Assembly: GCF_022899935.1 (NCBI RefSeq)
Contig: NZ_JALJCJ010000006.1
Span: 62,001-126,000, forward strand
Reading direction: 5' to 3'
Origin: Shinella curvata
GTDB taxonomy: Bacteria; Pseudomonadota; Alphaproteobacteria; Rhizobiales; Rhizobiaceae
Length of the DNA stretch: 64,000 nucleotides
In this document: in pieces, positions 15,393-30,698 of the stretch
Layout: each line of letters begins with the position of its first letter
Numbering within the stretch: position 1 is the first letter of the stretch
The notes under the pieces: generated by a model
What the model saw: the letters and a program-made list of their open reading frames with translations, nothing else
What the model was told of the DNA's origin: nothing
The model's database searches: none
Position numbers and translations under genes: made by a program

Positions 15393-16811
15393 ATGAGTCG
15401 TCTAATCGTCGTTTCCAACCGCGTTCCCATTCCGGACGAAAAAGGGGCGGCGCCGGCCGGCGGACTGGCGGTCGCGCTTCAATCCGCGCTGGCCGCTCGT
15501 GGTGGATTATGGCTAGGCTGGTCAGGTGAATCCCGCGCGGATGACGCCATCGGACCGCTCAAGATGCTTCGAGACGGGAACATCGATTATGCGCTGACGG
15601 ATCTGACCGAGCGCGATGTCGAGGAATATTACCAAGGCTTCGCCAATCGCGTTCTGTGGCCGATCTGTCATTACCGTCTGGATCTCGCCGAGTATGGCCG
15701 GCGAGAAATGGCAGGCTATTTCCGCGTGAACCGTTTCTTCGCCAGCCGCCTCCTGCCTCTCATCGCGGACGACGACCTTATCTGGGTCCACGACTATCAC
15801 CTCATCCCGCTTGCGGCGGAACTGCGTCGGCAAGGTGTGAAGAACCGGATCGGCTTCTTCCTTCACATTCCCTGGCCAGCCCCTGATGTCTTCATGGCCA
15901 TGCCTGTGCACGAGGAAATCCTTTCAAGTCTGACGGCATATGACGTCCTGGGCTTCCAGACCGAGCACGACCGCGAGAACTTCGCCGACTGCCTTGCCCG
16001 ACAAGGTACTGGCATGCGGAGTGGTCCCGGGCGTTTTTCGGTTGGAGATCGGACATTCACGGCGAAGTCCTATCCGATTGGAATCGAAACAGAGGAATTC
16101 GCGACGCTTGCCCAGCGAGCAGCGGAGACCAGTCTCCACAAGCGCATGCTGCAAAGCCTTGACGGCAAGGGCCTCATCATCGGCGTCGATCGGCTCGACT
16201 ATTCCAAGGGCATCACCCAGCGCATCGATGCCTTCGAGAGCTTCCTAAAGCGCAATCCCGACAGCCAGCGCAATGTCACGCTGCTGCAGATTACTCCGAA
16301 ATCCCGCTCGGAAGTCCCGGAATACGAAGCAATGCAACGGGCGGTGGCTGAGCAGGCGGGACGGGTCAATGGTGCGGTCGGCACCGTGGACTGGGTGCCG
16401 ATCCGCTATATTAATCGCTCCTTGCGACGACCCGCGCTCGCCGGGCTTTACCGAATGGCGAAGCTAGCCCTCGTGACGCCGCTTCGCGACGGCATGAACC
16501 TCGTCGCGAAGGAATTTGTGGCAGCGCAAAACGAGATTGATCCGGGCGTTCTGTTGCTATCCCGCTTCGCTGGCGCCGCGCAGGAATTGCAGGAGGCGGT
16601 GCTCGTCAATCCCTATGATGTGGAAGGGACGGCAGATGCGATGGCGCGCAGTTTGGCCATGCCGGTGGAAGAACGTCGTGACCGTTGGAGAGCGATGATG
16701 AAAACACTACGGGCCAACGACGTCTTTACATGGTGCGACACCTTTCTGCACGATCTCACGACAGATCAGAGCGAGCGGCCAACGCGATGGGTGGATACAC
16801 AACGCGCCTAA
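15393..16811 (+). CDS. otsA: Trehalose-6-phosphate synthase
   Basis: 472 residues from ATG 15393 (an in-frame TTG at 15369 lies upstream). GT20-family glucosyltransferase joining UDP-glucose and glucose-6-phosphate. Landmarks are the N-terminal [19 protein letters not shown] with glycine loop [43 protein letters not shown], the nucleotide/phosphate contacts [17 protein letters not shown], and the C-terminal [15 protein letters not shown]. Length is normal and all catalytic segments are intact. No otsB phosphatase gene is adjacent, so the phosphatase must be elsewhere. Trehalose gives osmotic and desiccation tolerance, consistent with the stress-type promoter upstream. Confidence 0.96.
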   Translation: MSRLIVVSNRVPIPDEKGAAPAGGLAVALQSALAARGGLWLGWSGESRADDAIGPLKMLRDGNIDYALTDLTERDVEEYYQGFANRVLWPICHYRLDLAEYGRREMAGYFRVNRFFASRLLPLIADDDLIWVHDYHLIPLAAELRRQGVKNRIGFFLHIPWPAPDVFMAMPVHEEILSSLTAYDVLGFQTEHDRENFADCLARQGTGMRSGPGRFSVGDRTFTAKSYPIGIETEEFATLAQRAAETSLHKRMLQSLDGKGLIIGVDRLDYSKGITQRIDAFESFLKRNPDSQRNVTLLQITPKSRSEVPEYEAMQRAVAEQAGRVNGAVGTVDWVPIRYINRSLRRPALAGLYRMAKLALVTPLRDGMNLVAKEFVAAQNEIDPGVLLLSRFAGAAQELQEAVLVNPYDVEGTADAMARSLAMPVEERRDRWRAMMKTLRANDVFTWCDTFLHDLTTDQSERPTRWVDTQRA

Positions 16812-16924
16812 CGGGCATAAGCACATAGGCCTAGAACATCGCATGCATGACGCGGTTACAACGAACCAAGGGGTAAATTTCTGCTCGAAACTTGGAATCG
16901 TCGGTCGGTCATAAGGGGCTCACC

Positions 16925-17023
16925 ATGCCGCACATGTATCGATCCGGAACACGGTTTCGCCTCATCGGCTCCCGAATATCGGTCGTTAAGCGAGATGGGG
17001 TCACCTATCCTTCGCCTGGATGA
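16925..17023 (+). CDS. Possible 32-residue small ORF between otsA and the diguanylate cyclase gene
   Basis: ATG 16925 is preceded by AAGGGG at suitable spacing and the frame ends at TGA 17021-17023. The peptide begins MPHMYRSGTRFRLIGSR and is basic, with no signal or motif. It resembles nothing I recognise and may be non-coding. The rest of the 252-bp gap shows no other feature. Confidence 0.2.
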   Translation: MPHMYRSGTRFRLIGSRISVVKRDGVTYPSPG

Positions 17024-17063
17024 CTGTTCTTGCCATCGGCACGCCGGCCTCTAATTCCGGAAC

Positions 17064-18344
17064 ATGGACACGCACCGAGCATCAAATGTCTTCAGCACCG
17101 GTGACAGCGACGCGCGAGCCGCGCTTCAACGCGTGACGCCGGAGGTCGCCTGTGAGGTCGACCGGCTTCTCGCGGGCCGGACGCGCGACATTCGTCTCAA
17201 CGCCGAACTCGTTCGACTTTTCCGCATTCGATCGTGGCCGCAGACATCGAAAATCATTCGCGCCTGGATGCTATGGGTAGTCGTCCTCGATATCCTGACG
17301 CTGGCGGTGAATGCAGCCCTATTGCCACCGGATATCGTGATGGCAATGCTCCCGCCGGCCTCCATCCTGCCGCCTGCCGCTCTTGCAACCGCAACCGTGT
17401 TCTTGAAACCACGCCCGCCGTGGATCGAGGGCGTTGCGGTTCATTTGGGCGTTTTCCTGATCCTGCTGTCGGTTGCCCTGGTCGGGGTAAACGCCGGAGG
17501 CGAATACTATGAGCGCCACCTCACGATCATGCTCTTTGTCGCCGTGACGGCGATCATCATCTTTCCGATTCCGCTTGAGTGGTCGATCTCGATCGCCGTT
17601 TTAGCGCTCGGTCTTTACCTTATGCTTCAACTGCAAAACCATGATATCACTCCTGGAAACGCGGTTGCTGGCGCACTTTTTTTCGCAAGCGGCGTGGTCG
17701 CGACCGTGGTGGCACGTCGCACGGCAAACATTCTGGCGCACAAGACGTTTCTCCTTGAGTTGCGCGACCGGGCGCGCCTTGCGGAACTCACGGACGCCAA
17801 TGCGCGTCTGGAATTGCTCGCGAGGACGGATCCTCTCACCGGCATCGCCAACCGGCGCTGGATGATGGAAACACTCAAAAAGGTCTGGAGCGAAGGGGTG
17901 AGCAAATCGGTGGGCCCTTCGATCTTGATGTGCGATATCGACCATTTCAAGCAACTCAATGACAGTCTCGGCCATGCCGAGGGCGATCGCTGTCTTGTGA
18001 AGGTCGCCGGCATCATCCAGAGCAGCTTGCGCGACGATCGCGATCAGGTCGCTCGTTATGGCGGGGAGGAATTTCTCGTTCTCCTTCCTGAAGCCGATGA
18101 GCAGGACGCCTTGTTGGTGGCCGAGCGCATTCGAAGCCGCGTGGAGACCGCGTTGTTGCCCAATCCGAGATCATCGGTCGGCGCTTACGTCACCGTCAGC
18201 ATCGGCCTTGCGGTTCTAACGCAAGGAACAGAGGTGATATCCTCCGAAACGTTGCAGCGGCAGGCTGATGAAGCTCTCTACATGGCCAAGGCGAAGGGCC
18301 GCAATCAAGCATTGCTCCACGCGCCACCGTCCAACTCCGGTTAG
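17064..18344 (+). CDS. Membrane-bound diguanylate cyclase (GGDEF)
   Basis: 426 residues. The N-terminal half has about six transmembrane helices (for example MLWVVVLDILTLAVNAALL, LGVFLILLSVALVGVNAGG, LTIMLFVAVTAIIIFPI). A short coiled linker LRDRARLAELTDANARLELL leads into a GGDEF domain (about 260-415) with DPLTGIANRRWM, ILMCDIDHFKQLNDSLGHAE and the active-site loop RYGGEEFLVLLPE. It should make cyclic di-GMP from GTP. The inhibitory RxxD site expected five residues before GGEEF is not intact (the local sequence is RDDRD), so product inhibition may be absent. The large RTX exoprotein directly downstream is a plausible c-di-GMP-linked output. Confidence 0.93.
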   Translation: MDTHRASNVFSTGDSDARAALQRVTPEVACEVDRLLAGRTRDIRLNAELVRLFRIRSWPQTSKIIRAWMLWVVVLDILTLAVNAALLPPDIVMAMLPPASILPPAALATATVFLKPRPPWIEGVAVHLGVFLILLSVALVGVNAGGEYYERHLTIMLFVAVTAIIIFPIPLEWSISIAVLALGLYLMLQLQNHDITPGNAVAGALFFASGVVATVVARRTANILAHKTFLLELRDRARLAELTDANARLELLARTDPLTGIANRRWMMETLKKVWSEGVSKSVGPSILMCDIDHFKQLNDSLGHAEGDRCLVKVAGIIQSSLRDDRDQVARYGGEEFLVLLPEADEQDALLVAERIRSRVETALLPNPRSSVGAYVTVSIGLAVLTQGTEVISSETLQRQADEALYMAKAKGRNQALLHAPPSNSG

Positions 18345-24336
<5,992 letters not shown>

Positions 24337-24596
24337 CCCCTTTGGCCGATTGACGGGGCCGGCCGGCAACGCCTTCCTGCGGAGTTTCCAAAGCACGCCC
24401 CGGTCTTGGTTCCAGCGTCTCACTCCGCATCGCGACGGGCGTGGCCGACGCGAGTTGCTCTTCCACGCCCGACACTCTATACGTCAAGCATTCGCCCCGG
24501 ACCCGGTGAAACTCCGGGTGGCTCTTCTGGCCGCCGATCCGCCAGACAACGCAAAGCATCAAACCTGTTCACGAGGCCGGATCACGTCCGGTCCGG

Positions 24597-26108
24597 ATGC
24601 GCTTCTTTGCGGACTTCTTCATGTTCAATCTGACGGCCTACAAGCGCGAGTGGTTCTCCAACATTCGCGCCGACATTCTCTCCGGCGTCGTTGTCGCGCT
24701 TGCCCTCATCCCCGAAGCCATCGGCTTTTCCGTCATCGCCGGCGTCGATCCTAAGATTGGCCTCTTCGCCTCCTTCGCCATCGCCTGCGTCTCCGCCTTT
24801 CTCGGCGGACGGCCCGGCATGATCTCCGCCGCAACGGCGGCAACCGCCGTGCTGATGGTCACGCTCGTAAAAGAGCACGGCCTCGAATATCTCTTCGCCG
24901 CCACGCTCCTGATGGGCTTGCTCCAGATCGGCGCAGGCTTGCTGAAGCTCGGTCGCGTCATGCGCTTCGTCTCGCGCTCCGTCATCACCGGCTTCGTCAA
25001 CGCACTGGCGATCCTCATCTTCATGGCGCAGCTGCCGGAACTCGTCGGCGTGCCGGGGCTGACCTATGCGATGATCGCGGCGGGCCTCGCGATCATCTAT
25101 CTCTTTCCCTATGTCAACAGGACCATCCCGTCGCCGCTGGTCGCCATCCTCGTCCTGACCGGGATCGCCTATTGGGGTGGCCTGGACCTTCGCACGGTCG
25201 GCGATCTCGGCGAACTGCCCTCCGCGCTGCCGATCTTCGCCCTGCCGCAGGTGCCACTGACCTTCGAGACGTTGCAGATCATCTTCCCCTATTCCATCGC
25301 GCTGGCCGCAGTCGGCCTGCTGGAATCGCTGCTGACGGCGCAGATCGTCGACGACATGACGGATACGCCGAGCTCCAAGAGCCAGGAATGCATCGGCCAA
25401 GGGGCGAGCAACATCGCCTCCAGCCTCATCGGCGGCATGGGCGGCTGCGCCATGATCGGCCAGTCGGTGATCAACGTCACCTCCGGCGGCCGTGGGCGCC
25501 TCTCGACCTTCGTCGCCGGCGCCTTCCTGCTGTTCCTCATCCTCGTGCTGGACGATCTCGTGCGCATCATCCCGATGGCCGCCCTGGTCGCCGTCATGAT
25601 CATGGTCTCGGTCGGCACCTTCTCCTGGCGTTCCATGCTCGATCTGCGCCGCAATCCGCTCTCGTCTTCTATCGTCATGCTGGCAACGGTCGCGACCGTC
25701 GTCGGCACGCATGACCTTGCCAAGGGTGTATTGGTCGGCGTTCTCCTCTCCGGCGTGTTCTTCGCCGGCAAGGTCGCCAAGCTCTTCCACATCCGCTCGA
25801 CACTGAGCGCGGACGGCACGGAACGCACCTATCATGTCGACGGCCAGATTTTCTTCGCCTCGACGGAAAGCTTCACGGCGGCTTTCGATTTCACCGAGAC
25901 GCCGCGCAAGGTGACGATCGATGTCACGCAAGCGCATCTCTGGGACATTACCGCAGTCGGCGCACTCGACAAGATCGTCCTCAAATACCGTCGCCAAGGC
26001 GTCGAGGTCGCCGTCGTCGGCGTCAATGAAGCGAGCGCACATATGATCGACCGCTTCGCCCTGCACGACAAGGAACATGCCGCTTTCTCCGCATCGGGCG
26101 GACATTAA
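24597..26108 (+). CDS. SulP-family anion transporter with STAS domain
   Basis: A 503-residue secondary transporter. Residues 15-390 form about 10-12 membrane helices, with the family signature near the N-terminus ([20 protein letters not shown]) and [19 protein letters not shown]. Residues 400-495 form a cytoplasmic STAS domain ([16 protein letters not shown], then [20 protein letters not shown]). SulP proteins carry sulfate, bicarbonate or dicarboxylates. The substrate here is not determinable. The start is uncertain between ATG 24597 and ATG 24621 because neither has a strong ribosome binding site. The 260 bp between it and the RTX gene contain nothing recognisable. Confidence 0.9.
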   Translation: MRFFADFFMFNLTAYKREWFSNIRADILSGVVVALALIPEAIGFSVIAGVDPKIGLFASFAIACVSAFLGGRPGMISAATAATAVLMVTLVKEHGLEYLFAATLLMGLLQIGAGLLKLGRVMRFVSRSVITGFVNALAILIFMAQLPELVGVPGLTYAMIAAGLAIIYLFPYVNRTIPSPLVAILVLTGIAYWGGLDLRTVGDLGELPSALPIFALPQVPLTFETLQIIFPYSIALAAVGLLESLLTAQIVDDMTDTPSSKSQECIGQGASNIASSLIGGMGGCAMIGQSVINVTSGGRGRLSTFVAGAFLLFLILVLDDLVRIIPMAALVAVMIMVSVGTFSWRSMLDLRRNPLSSSIVMLATVATVVGTHDLAKGVLVGVLLSGVFFAGKVAKLFHIRSTLSADGTERTYHVDGQIFFASTESFTAAFDFTETPRKVTIDVTQAHLWDITAVGALDKIVLKYRRQGVEVAVVGVNEASAHMIDRFALHDKEHAAFSASGGH

Positions 26109-26439
26109 GGCGTGATGGATCGGTCCAGAGCCCAGAGTCGCCTACGTTGGCATTGAGAACGCTCAAAACCACCGTCGTAGTGGTTTTGAGCCATGTCACG
26201 TATATGCCCGGTGGTTCGGGAACTTGACCAATTCCGGGAAGACTGCCATCGCCAATGCTCGAAACGGGTTCAACTACCCTGATCAGCGTCATGAAAGCAA
26301 AAAGACAACGGTGTGCATTGGGAATATGAGATCATCTTTCGCATGACGCGACGAGAGCGAGAGTTCCCTTCCCCTTGAAGCGTTGGAAGCGGCTTCGTGT
26401 CTGGCCGAAAGCCGCCGATCAGACAGTGACGCATACGCT
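26109..26439. other. Convergent intergenic region between sulP-like and udgX genes
   Basis: 331 bp without a credible gene. It contains the strong hairpin at 26161-26191 and otherwise unremarkable sequence. Confidence 0.5.
26161..26191. terminator. Strong inverted repeat, probable bidirectional terminator
   Basis: GCTCAAAACCAC (26161-26172), 7-base loop CGTCGTA, GTGGTTTTGAGC (26180-26191), a perfect 12-bp stem between convergent genes. There is no T-tract after the stem on either strand, so it is not a textbook intrinsic terminator. It may act as a 3'-end processing or stability element. Confidence 0.5.
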
Positions 26440-27915
26440 TCACGCTGCAAGCCTGCCGATCTGGCACATATCCTCTCGGAAGCGTTTTATCTCTTCGTCG
26501 CGTCGCATCTGATCGGGGATGCGCAACAAGTAGGATGGATGAACCGTGACGAACAGAGTTCGCGTCTCATCCATGACAAGTGGCCGGCCGCGGATATCCT
26601 CCAGACGATCCTTGCGATCTGTCAGGGAAAATAGCGCTGTCGCTCCCATGGCAACCACCAGACGGGGCTGGACCAAATCGATCTCGCGCGTCAGCCACCA
26701 TCGGCACCGCTCGACCTCGCCCGCATTCGGTCGTTGGTGGATACGACGCTTGCCCCGTGGCTCGTATTTGAAATGCTTGACTGCGTTGGTGACGTAGAGT
26801 GCGCGCCGATCCAGGCCGGCAAAGGACAGAGCCTCGTCGAATACCCGGCCGGCGGGTCCGACAAACGGCCGACCCACGAGGTCCTCGTGATCGCCCGGCT
26901 GCTCACCGACGATCATGACCTTCGCGTCGGCAGGACCTTCCCCGAATACAGTCTGCGTTGCACGAAAGCAGAGGTCGCATCGTGTGCAGCGCCTCGCCTC
27001 CCGGCTTAACGCCTCGATCGTACCTGCCTCGGCCACCGGCGCCTCCGGCACACGTGCTGCTGCTTCCTGCAGACGATGGTAGAAAGGAAGCGGTTCGGTT
27101 GGTTGCCGCCGTCCCATATCGATAAGCTTCGCCTCGGCGCGGGCTATCAGGTTCGGAATAAGTTCCGCCTCCGGCAGGTTCTTCCAGTACTTCTTCGGCA
27201 TCTCCGTCATCATCATCTTCACCTTCAACCGTGCAGGATTGAAAATGGAAGCGTAATAAGTACGCCAGAGCTCGTCGGTCTCGTCGGAAATGTCAGGCTT
27301 GTGCGCAGGTTCCTTCGAGGTCAGCAAGGTTTCGCCATCCCAGGACGCCGACCCGCGTGGCGTCGCAATGATCCAGTCCATGTCGTTGAAACGGCGCTGA
27401 AAGAATGGTGCAACGCGAGCGACAATGAAGTGATCTGGCTCGAACCAGGCAAGGAAGCGCCTCCGCCCGGCGACCTCCACAGGCAGTGGCATTTCCTTGA
27501 ACCGCACGAAGGCCGTCATCTTGTGATAGTCGCGACCCACGGATTTTTGCATGCGATGGGCCAGACCTACGTCGATATCCGTCTTGACGTCGAGCAAATG
27601 GCGCTCCTGCCCGAGACGAAAAAGAAGCCGGTAAAGCAGCGCAAACCGGCCCGGATCGGAGTGACATACGACGGCGTCCGCAAGCCGAATGAAGGCGGGT
27701 GGGACCGACATTTGTGCCGTGACTTTTGTGGCCACAGGCGCGGCGCCGCTTTCATTGGTTGTCAGGCTTCCATCATCGCCGAACAATTGTTGCTCTTCAC
27801 TTATCAATCGCCATTCGATTGCCCAGGGTTCGATCCTTGCTGCCAGGAAACGTCGTGCGGCATCGCGCCATTCAGATAGATCGCCACGACCTTCCAGAAA
27901 GCAAATTTCGGTCAT
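26440..27915 (-). CDS. udgX: UdgX-family uracil-DNA cross-linking protein fused to a DUF4130 (TIGR03915) domain
   Basis: A 491-residue two-part DNA-repair protein. The N-terminal half (about 1-270) matches the DUF4130/TIGR03915 family (FALLYRLLFRLGQERHLLDV, then VGRDYHKMTAFVRFKEM). The C-terminal half (about 290-491) is a family 4-like uracil-DNA glycosylase of the UdgX type: iron-sulfur cysteines in RRCTRCDLCFRATQTVFGEG, motif A MIVGEQPGDHEDLVGRPFVG, and the diagnostic KRRIHQRP loop. Its histidine forms the covalent bond to uracil-containing DNA in Mycobacterium UdgX. It overlaps the upstream radical-SAM gene by ATGA. It probably forms a two-gene SOS-controlled repair unit. Confidence 0.92.
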   Translation of the reverse strand: MTEICFLEGRGDLSEWRDAARRFLAARIEPWAIEWRLISEEQQLFGDDGSLTTNESGAAPVATKVTAQMSVPPAFIRLADAVVCHSDPGRFALLYRLLFRLGQERHLLDVKTDIDVGLAHRMQKSVGRDYHKMTAFVRFKEMPLPVEVAGRRRFLAWFEPDHFIVARVAPFFQRRFNDMDWIIATPRGSASWDGETLLTSKEPAHKPDISDETDELWRTYYASIFNPARLKVKMMMTEMPKKYWKNLPEAELIPNLIARAEAKLIDMGRRQPTEPLPFYHRLQEAAARVPEAPVAEAGTIEALSREARRCTRCDLCFRATQTVFGEGPADAKVMIVGEQPGDHEDLVGRPFVGPAGRVFDEALSFAGLDRRALYVTNAVKHFKYEPRGKRRIHQRPNAGEVERCRWWLTREIDLVQPRLVVAMGATALFSLTDRKDRLEDIRGRPLVMDETRTLFVTVHPSYLLRIPDQMRRDEEIKRFREDMCQIGRLAA

Positions 27916-29144
27916 AGCAATGACAGTTGTTCCGGTTTCGGCATGAACATCGATCGCAGGTCAGCACGATCGATCAGACGATGCGGCGTCCAGCCCTCGG
28001 CGGTGATGAAGGCCTGCACCTTTTTCACCGATACACCGAGCCTCCCCAAATCCTCCAGCCGCAGTCGTCTGAACCGGCGTGTCGACAGAATGGACTTCAC
28101 CGTCTTTGTGCCAAAACCAGGCACGCGTAGCAGCGTTTCCTTGTCGGCGCGGTTAACATCGACCGGAAAGCGATCACGATGGCTGAGTGCCCAGGCCAGT
28201 TTTGGATCGAGGTCGAGATCGAGCATCCCGTCAGGTCGGGACGATGTTATGTCTGCGATGTCGAACCCGTAGAAGCGGTAGAGCCAGTCTGCCTGATAAA
28301 GGCGATGCTCTCGCATCAACGGCGGTTTGATCAACGGAAGGTTTTTTGTTGAGTCGGGAATCGGGCTGAACGCGGAATAATAGACCCGCTTCAGACCATA
28401 GCTGCCGTAGAGCCGCGCGCTTGTGCCGAGGATGGTCGCATCGTTCGCAGCGTCGGCGCCGACAATCATCTGCGTGCTTTGCCCAGCCGGCGCGAATTTC
28501 TTCCGCCGCTTGGTCTGCAGCGTCGGCTCCCCCATCTCTTCAATCTTCAGACGCAGATTGCCCATCGATTGACGAATGTTGTCCGGGCGCTTTTCCGGCG
28601 CCAACTTGCCGATGCCAGCATCGGTCGGCAATTCGATGTTGATCGAAAGCCGATCGGCATAGAGCCCCGCCTCCTCGATCAAATGCGGCGATGCCTCGGG
28701 AATGGACTTCAGATGAATATACCCCCGGAAATTATGCGTCGTGCGCAGTTCGCGAGCAATCCGCACCATCTCCTCCATTGTATGGTCGGAAGAGCGAATG
28801 ATACCGGAGGACAAAAAGAGGCCCTCGATGTAGTTGCGGCGGTAGAATTCCAGCGTCAGCCAAACGACCTCCTCGGCTGAAAACCGTGCCCGCTCCACAT
28901 TGCTCGAGGACCGATTGATACAATACGCACAATCGTAAATGCAGAAGTTGGTCATCAGGATCTTGAGAAGAGAGATGCACCGCCCGTCCGGAGCGTAGGC
29001 GTGACAAATGCCGGATCCTTCGGTCGAACCCAAACCGCCGGACGCGGAAGAATTTCGCCTCTCAGTCCCGCTGGACGCACAAGACGCATCGTACTTTGCT
29101 GCATCTGACAGGATGGCCAGACGTTCGTTTAGCGACTTCTTCAT
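27912..29144 (-). CDS. Putative DNA modification/repair radical SAM protein (TIGR03916 type)
   Basis: 410 residues from ATG 29144, which begins KKSLNERLAILSDAAKYDAS, the usual family opening; ATGs at 29168 and 29249 are upstream alternatives. The radical-SAM cluster is CIYDCAYC within LLKILMTNFCIYDCAYCINR, and a helix-hairpin-helix segment (VNRADKETLLRVPGFGTKTV) lies at the C-terminus, consistent with DNA binding. The gene is the constant partner of the UdgX/DUF4130 protein and overlaps it by 4 bp. With ATG 29144 the perfect LexA box at 29150-29164 is directly upstream, which supports this start. The chemical reaction is unknown. Confidence 0.9.
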   Translation of the reverse strand: MKKSLNERLAILSDAAKYDASCASSGTERRNSSASGGLGSTEGSGICHAYAPDGRCISLLKILMTNFCIYDCAYCINRSSSNVERARFSAEEVVWLTLEFYRRNYIEGLFLSSGIIRSSDHTMEEMVRIARELRTTHNFRGYIHLKSIPEASPHLIEEAGLYADRLSINIELPTDAGIGKLAPEKRPDNIRQSMGNLRLKIEEMGEPTLQTKRRKKFAPAGQSTQMIVGADAANDATILGTSARLYGSYGLKRVYYSAFSPIPDSTKNLPLIKPPLMREHRLYQADWLYRFYGFDIADITSSRPDGMLDLDLDPKLAWALSHRDRFPVDVNRADKETLLRVPGFGTKTVKSILSTRRFRRLRLEDLGRLGVSVKKVQAFITAEGWTPHRLIDRADLRSMFMPKPEQLSLL

Positions 29145-29149
29145 GCTAT

Positions 29150-29164
29150 GTTCACTAAATGTTC
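29150..29164 (-). promoter_or_regulatory. Probable LexA (SOS) box
   Basis: GTTC (29150-29153), 7 bases, GTTC (29161-29164) is an exact match to the alphaproteobacterial LexA direct repeat GTTC-N7-GTTC. It sits 6 bp upstream of the radical-SAM start codon, where bound LexA would block the repair operon. Confidence 0.75.
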
Positions 29165-29516
29165 TCATGCCGTTTGTCAATGAAACCGGAGAGGACATCC
29201 GATCGCATGACGTCGGGGCCATCGCAGATCTGAAAGATCTGTGCTGCAATCGACGCCATCAATACGGACGCAACAGCGGAGCTCATGCTGGGCAGCGGCG
29301 GTAGGAATGAAGATGATCCTGGCCCGGTTTGCCGGCTTTCGGTCTTTTTTAGCATGGCATGAGAAGCGCGCCGGCGGCTGGGGTCTAGAAGGGCAATCTG
29401 GCAATGCAGACCCAATTCTGCTGACGCTCCTTCGACCCCACTCTTCGTTGCAACATGAACAAAGAGTGGATGCCGAGAACATCATGATGCACCCTCGCCG
29501 CATGCGAGAAATGCAA
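29165..29516. other. Intergenic region between the repair operon and the amine operon
   Basis: 352 bp. It holds an interrupted palindrome CAGATCT-GAA-AGATCTG (29225-29241). There is also a short GC stem (CCGG-TTTG-CCGG) followed by TTTCGGTCTTTTTT near 29325-29350. No gene is recognised. Confidence 0.4.
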
Positions 29517-30680
29517 TCACAGCGCTGCGGACAGAAGCTGCCGGATGTTTTTCTCGTCCAGCTTGACGGGATTGCCGCCGGCACAGGGATCGAGCAGGCT
29601 CATCGTCGCAACCCTGTCGATATCGACATTTACAACGCCCATTCCGGAAAGCTTTTCCGGGATGGAGAGATCTCGACGAAGTTCGATGATCCAGTCCACG
29701 ACGCCCTGCGCATCCTTGCGCGGCAGGTCGATGACACGCGCCAGCAATTCGAGCTTGTCCGCGATGGCCGGGGTGTTGAACTCGACCACGTAGGGCATGA
29801 GCACCGCGTTCAGAAGACCATGATGGGCATCGTGAAGGGCGCCGAGCGGATGGGCTAGCGCGTGGATGGCGCCAAGTCCCTTCTGTAGGGCCACGCAGCC
29901 CATTCCCGAAGCGATCAGCATCTGGCCGCGCGCCTCGAGATTGCCACCATCGTGCGTGGCGACCGGCAGCCATTTGCGGATCAGTCGCAGCGCGTTGAGC
30001 GCGATGCCCTCCGCCATAGGATGGAAGGATGGTGCGCTCAGCGCCTCCAGCGCATGCGACAGCGCATCCATGCCCGTGGCTGCGGTGATGTGCGCCGGCA
30101 AACCGGTGGTGAGTTCGGGATCCATGATCACGATGTCCGGCATCATGCGCGGATGAAAGACGATGACTTTGCGTTTTTCGATTTCATGCGTGATCACCGA
30201 GGAGCGGCCGAGTTCGGAACCGGTGCCGGCGGTAGTGGGAATGGCGATGACCGGCACGAGGCCCACGGTATTGGCGCGCTTCCAGTTGTCGCCGATATCC
30301 TCCAGTTCCCACATGGGGATCGTCTGGCGGGCCATGAAGGCAATCGCTTTTGCCGCATCCAGCGCGCTCCCGCCGCCAATTGCCACGACCAGATCGTGGT
30401 TTCCGGCGCGAAACGCATCAACGCCGTCGGTGACATTGCCGCCGGTGGGATTGGGCTTCACGTTCGAATAGAGTTCCGCGGCAAGGCCCGCACTTTTCAG
30501 CGTGTCAAGGGTGCGCTGCACCGGATAGAGATCCTTCAGCCCCGCATCGGTAACGACGAGCGGGCGGCTGGCGCCGAGTTCCCGCACCATGTCGCCGAGC
30601 CCGGCAATACGGCCGTTGCCGAAGCGCACGGCGGTGGGAAAGCTCCAGTTGCTGGTAACGGCGGGCGTGTCGATGGGCAT
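29517..30680 (-). CDS. Iron-containing (group III) alcohol dehydrogenase
   Basis: 387 residues. The nucleotide-binding region is LVVAIGGGSALDAAKAIAFM and PVIAIPTTAGTGSELGRSSV. Metal ligands are the Asp and His of GMDALSHALEAL and the two histidines in GAIHALAHPLGALHDAHHG. These enzymes interconvert alcohols and aldehydes with NAD(P). It is the last gene of the leftward amine-uptake operon, 18 bp after the permease gene. It may reduce or oxidise an aldehyde formed from the gamma-glutamylated amine. Confidence 0.92.
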   Translation of the reverse strand: MPIDTPAVTSNWSFPTAVRFGNGRIAGLGDMVRELGASRPLVVTDAGLKDLYPVQRTLDTLKSAGLAAELYSNVKPNPTGGNVTDGVDAFRAGNHDLVVAIGGGSALDAAKAIAFMARQTIPMWELEDIGDNWKRANTVGLVPVIAIPTTAGTGSELGRSSVITHEIEKRKVIVFHPRMMPDIVIMDPELTTGLPAHITAATGMDALSHALEALSAPSFHPMAEGIALNALRLIRKWLPVATHDGGNLEARGQMLIASGMGCVALQKGLGAIHALAHPLGALHDAHHGLLNAVLMPYVVEFNTPAIADKLELLARVIDLPRKDAQGVVDWIIELRRDLSIPEKLSGMGVVNVDIDRVATMSLLDPCAGGNPVKLDEKNIRQLLSAAL

Positions 30681-30698
30681 GGGTGCGGACCTTGCTTG

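Noticed and set aside
16946-16972. GGAAC in the otsA-cyclase gap as a stress promoter for the cyclase
   Set aside because: No TT or GTT at the required distance.
26219-26243. GGAAC followed at 18 bases, checked as a second EcfG promoter
   Set aside because: The bases after N18 are AC rather than TT, and no gene starts downstream in the right direction.
29225-29241. CAGATCT-GAA-AGATCTG interrupted palindrome as an operator
   Set aside because: It lies in a gap between the 5' end of one operon and the 3' end of another with no regulator nearby, so there is no supporting context.
29320-29350. GC stem followed by TTTCGGTCTTTTTT as an intrinsic terminator
   Set aside because: The stem is only about 4 bp and no gene ends just upstream on the plus strand.
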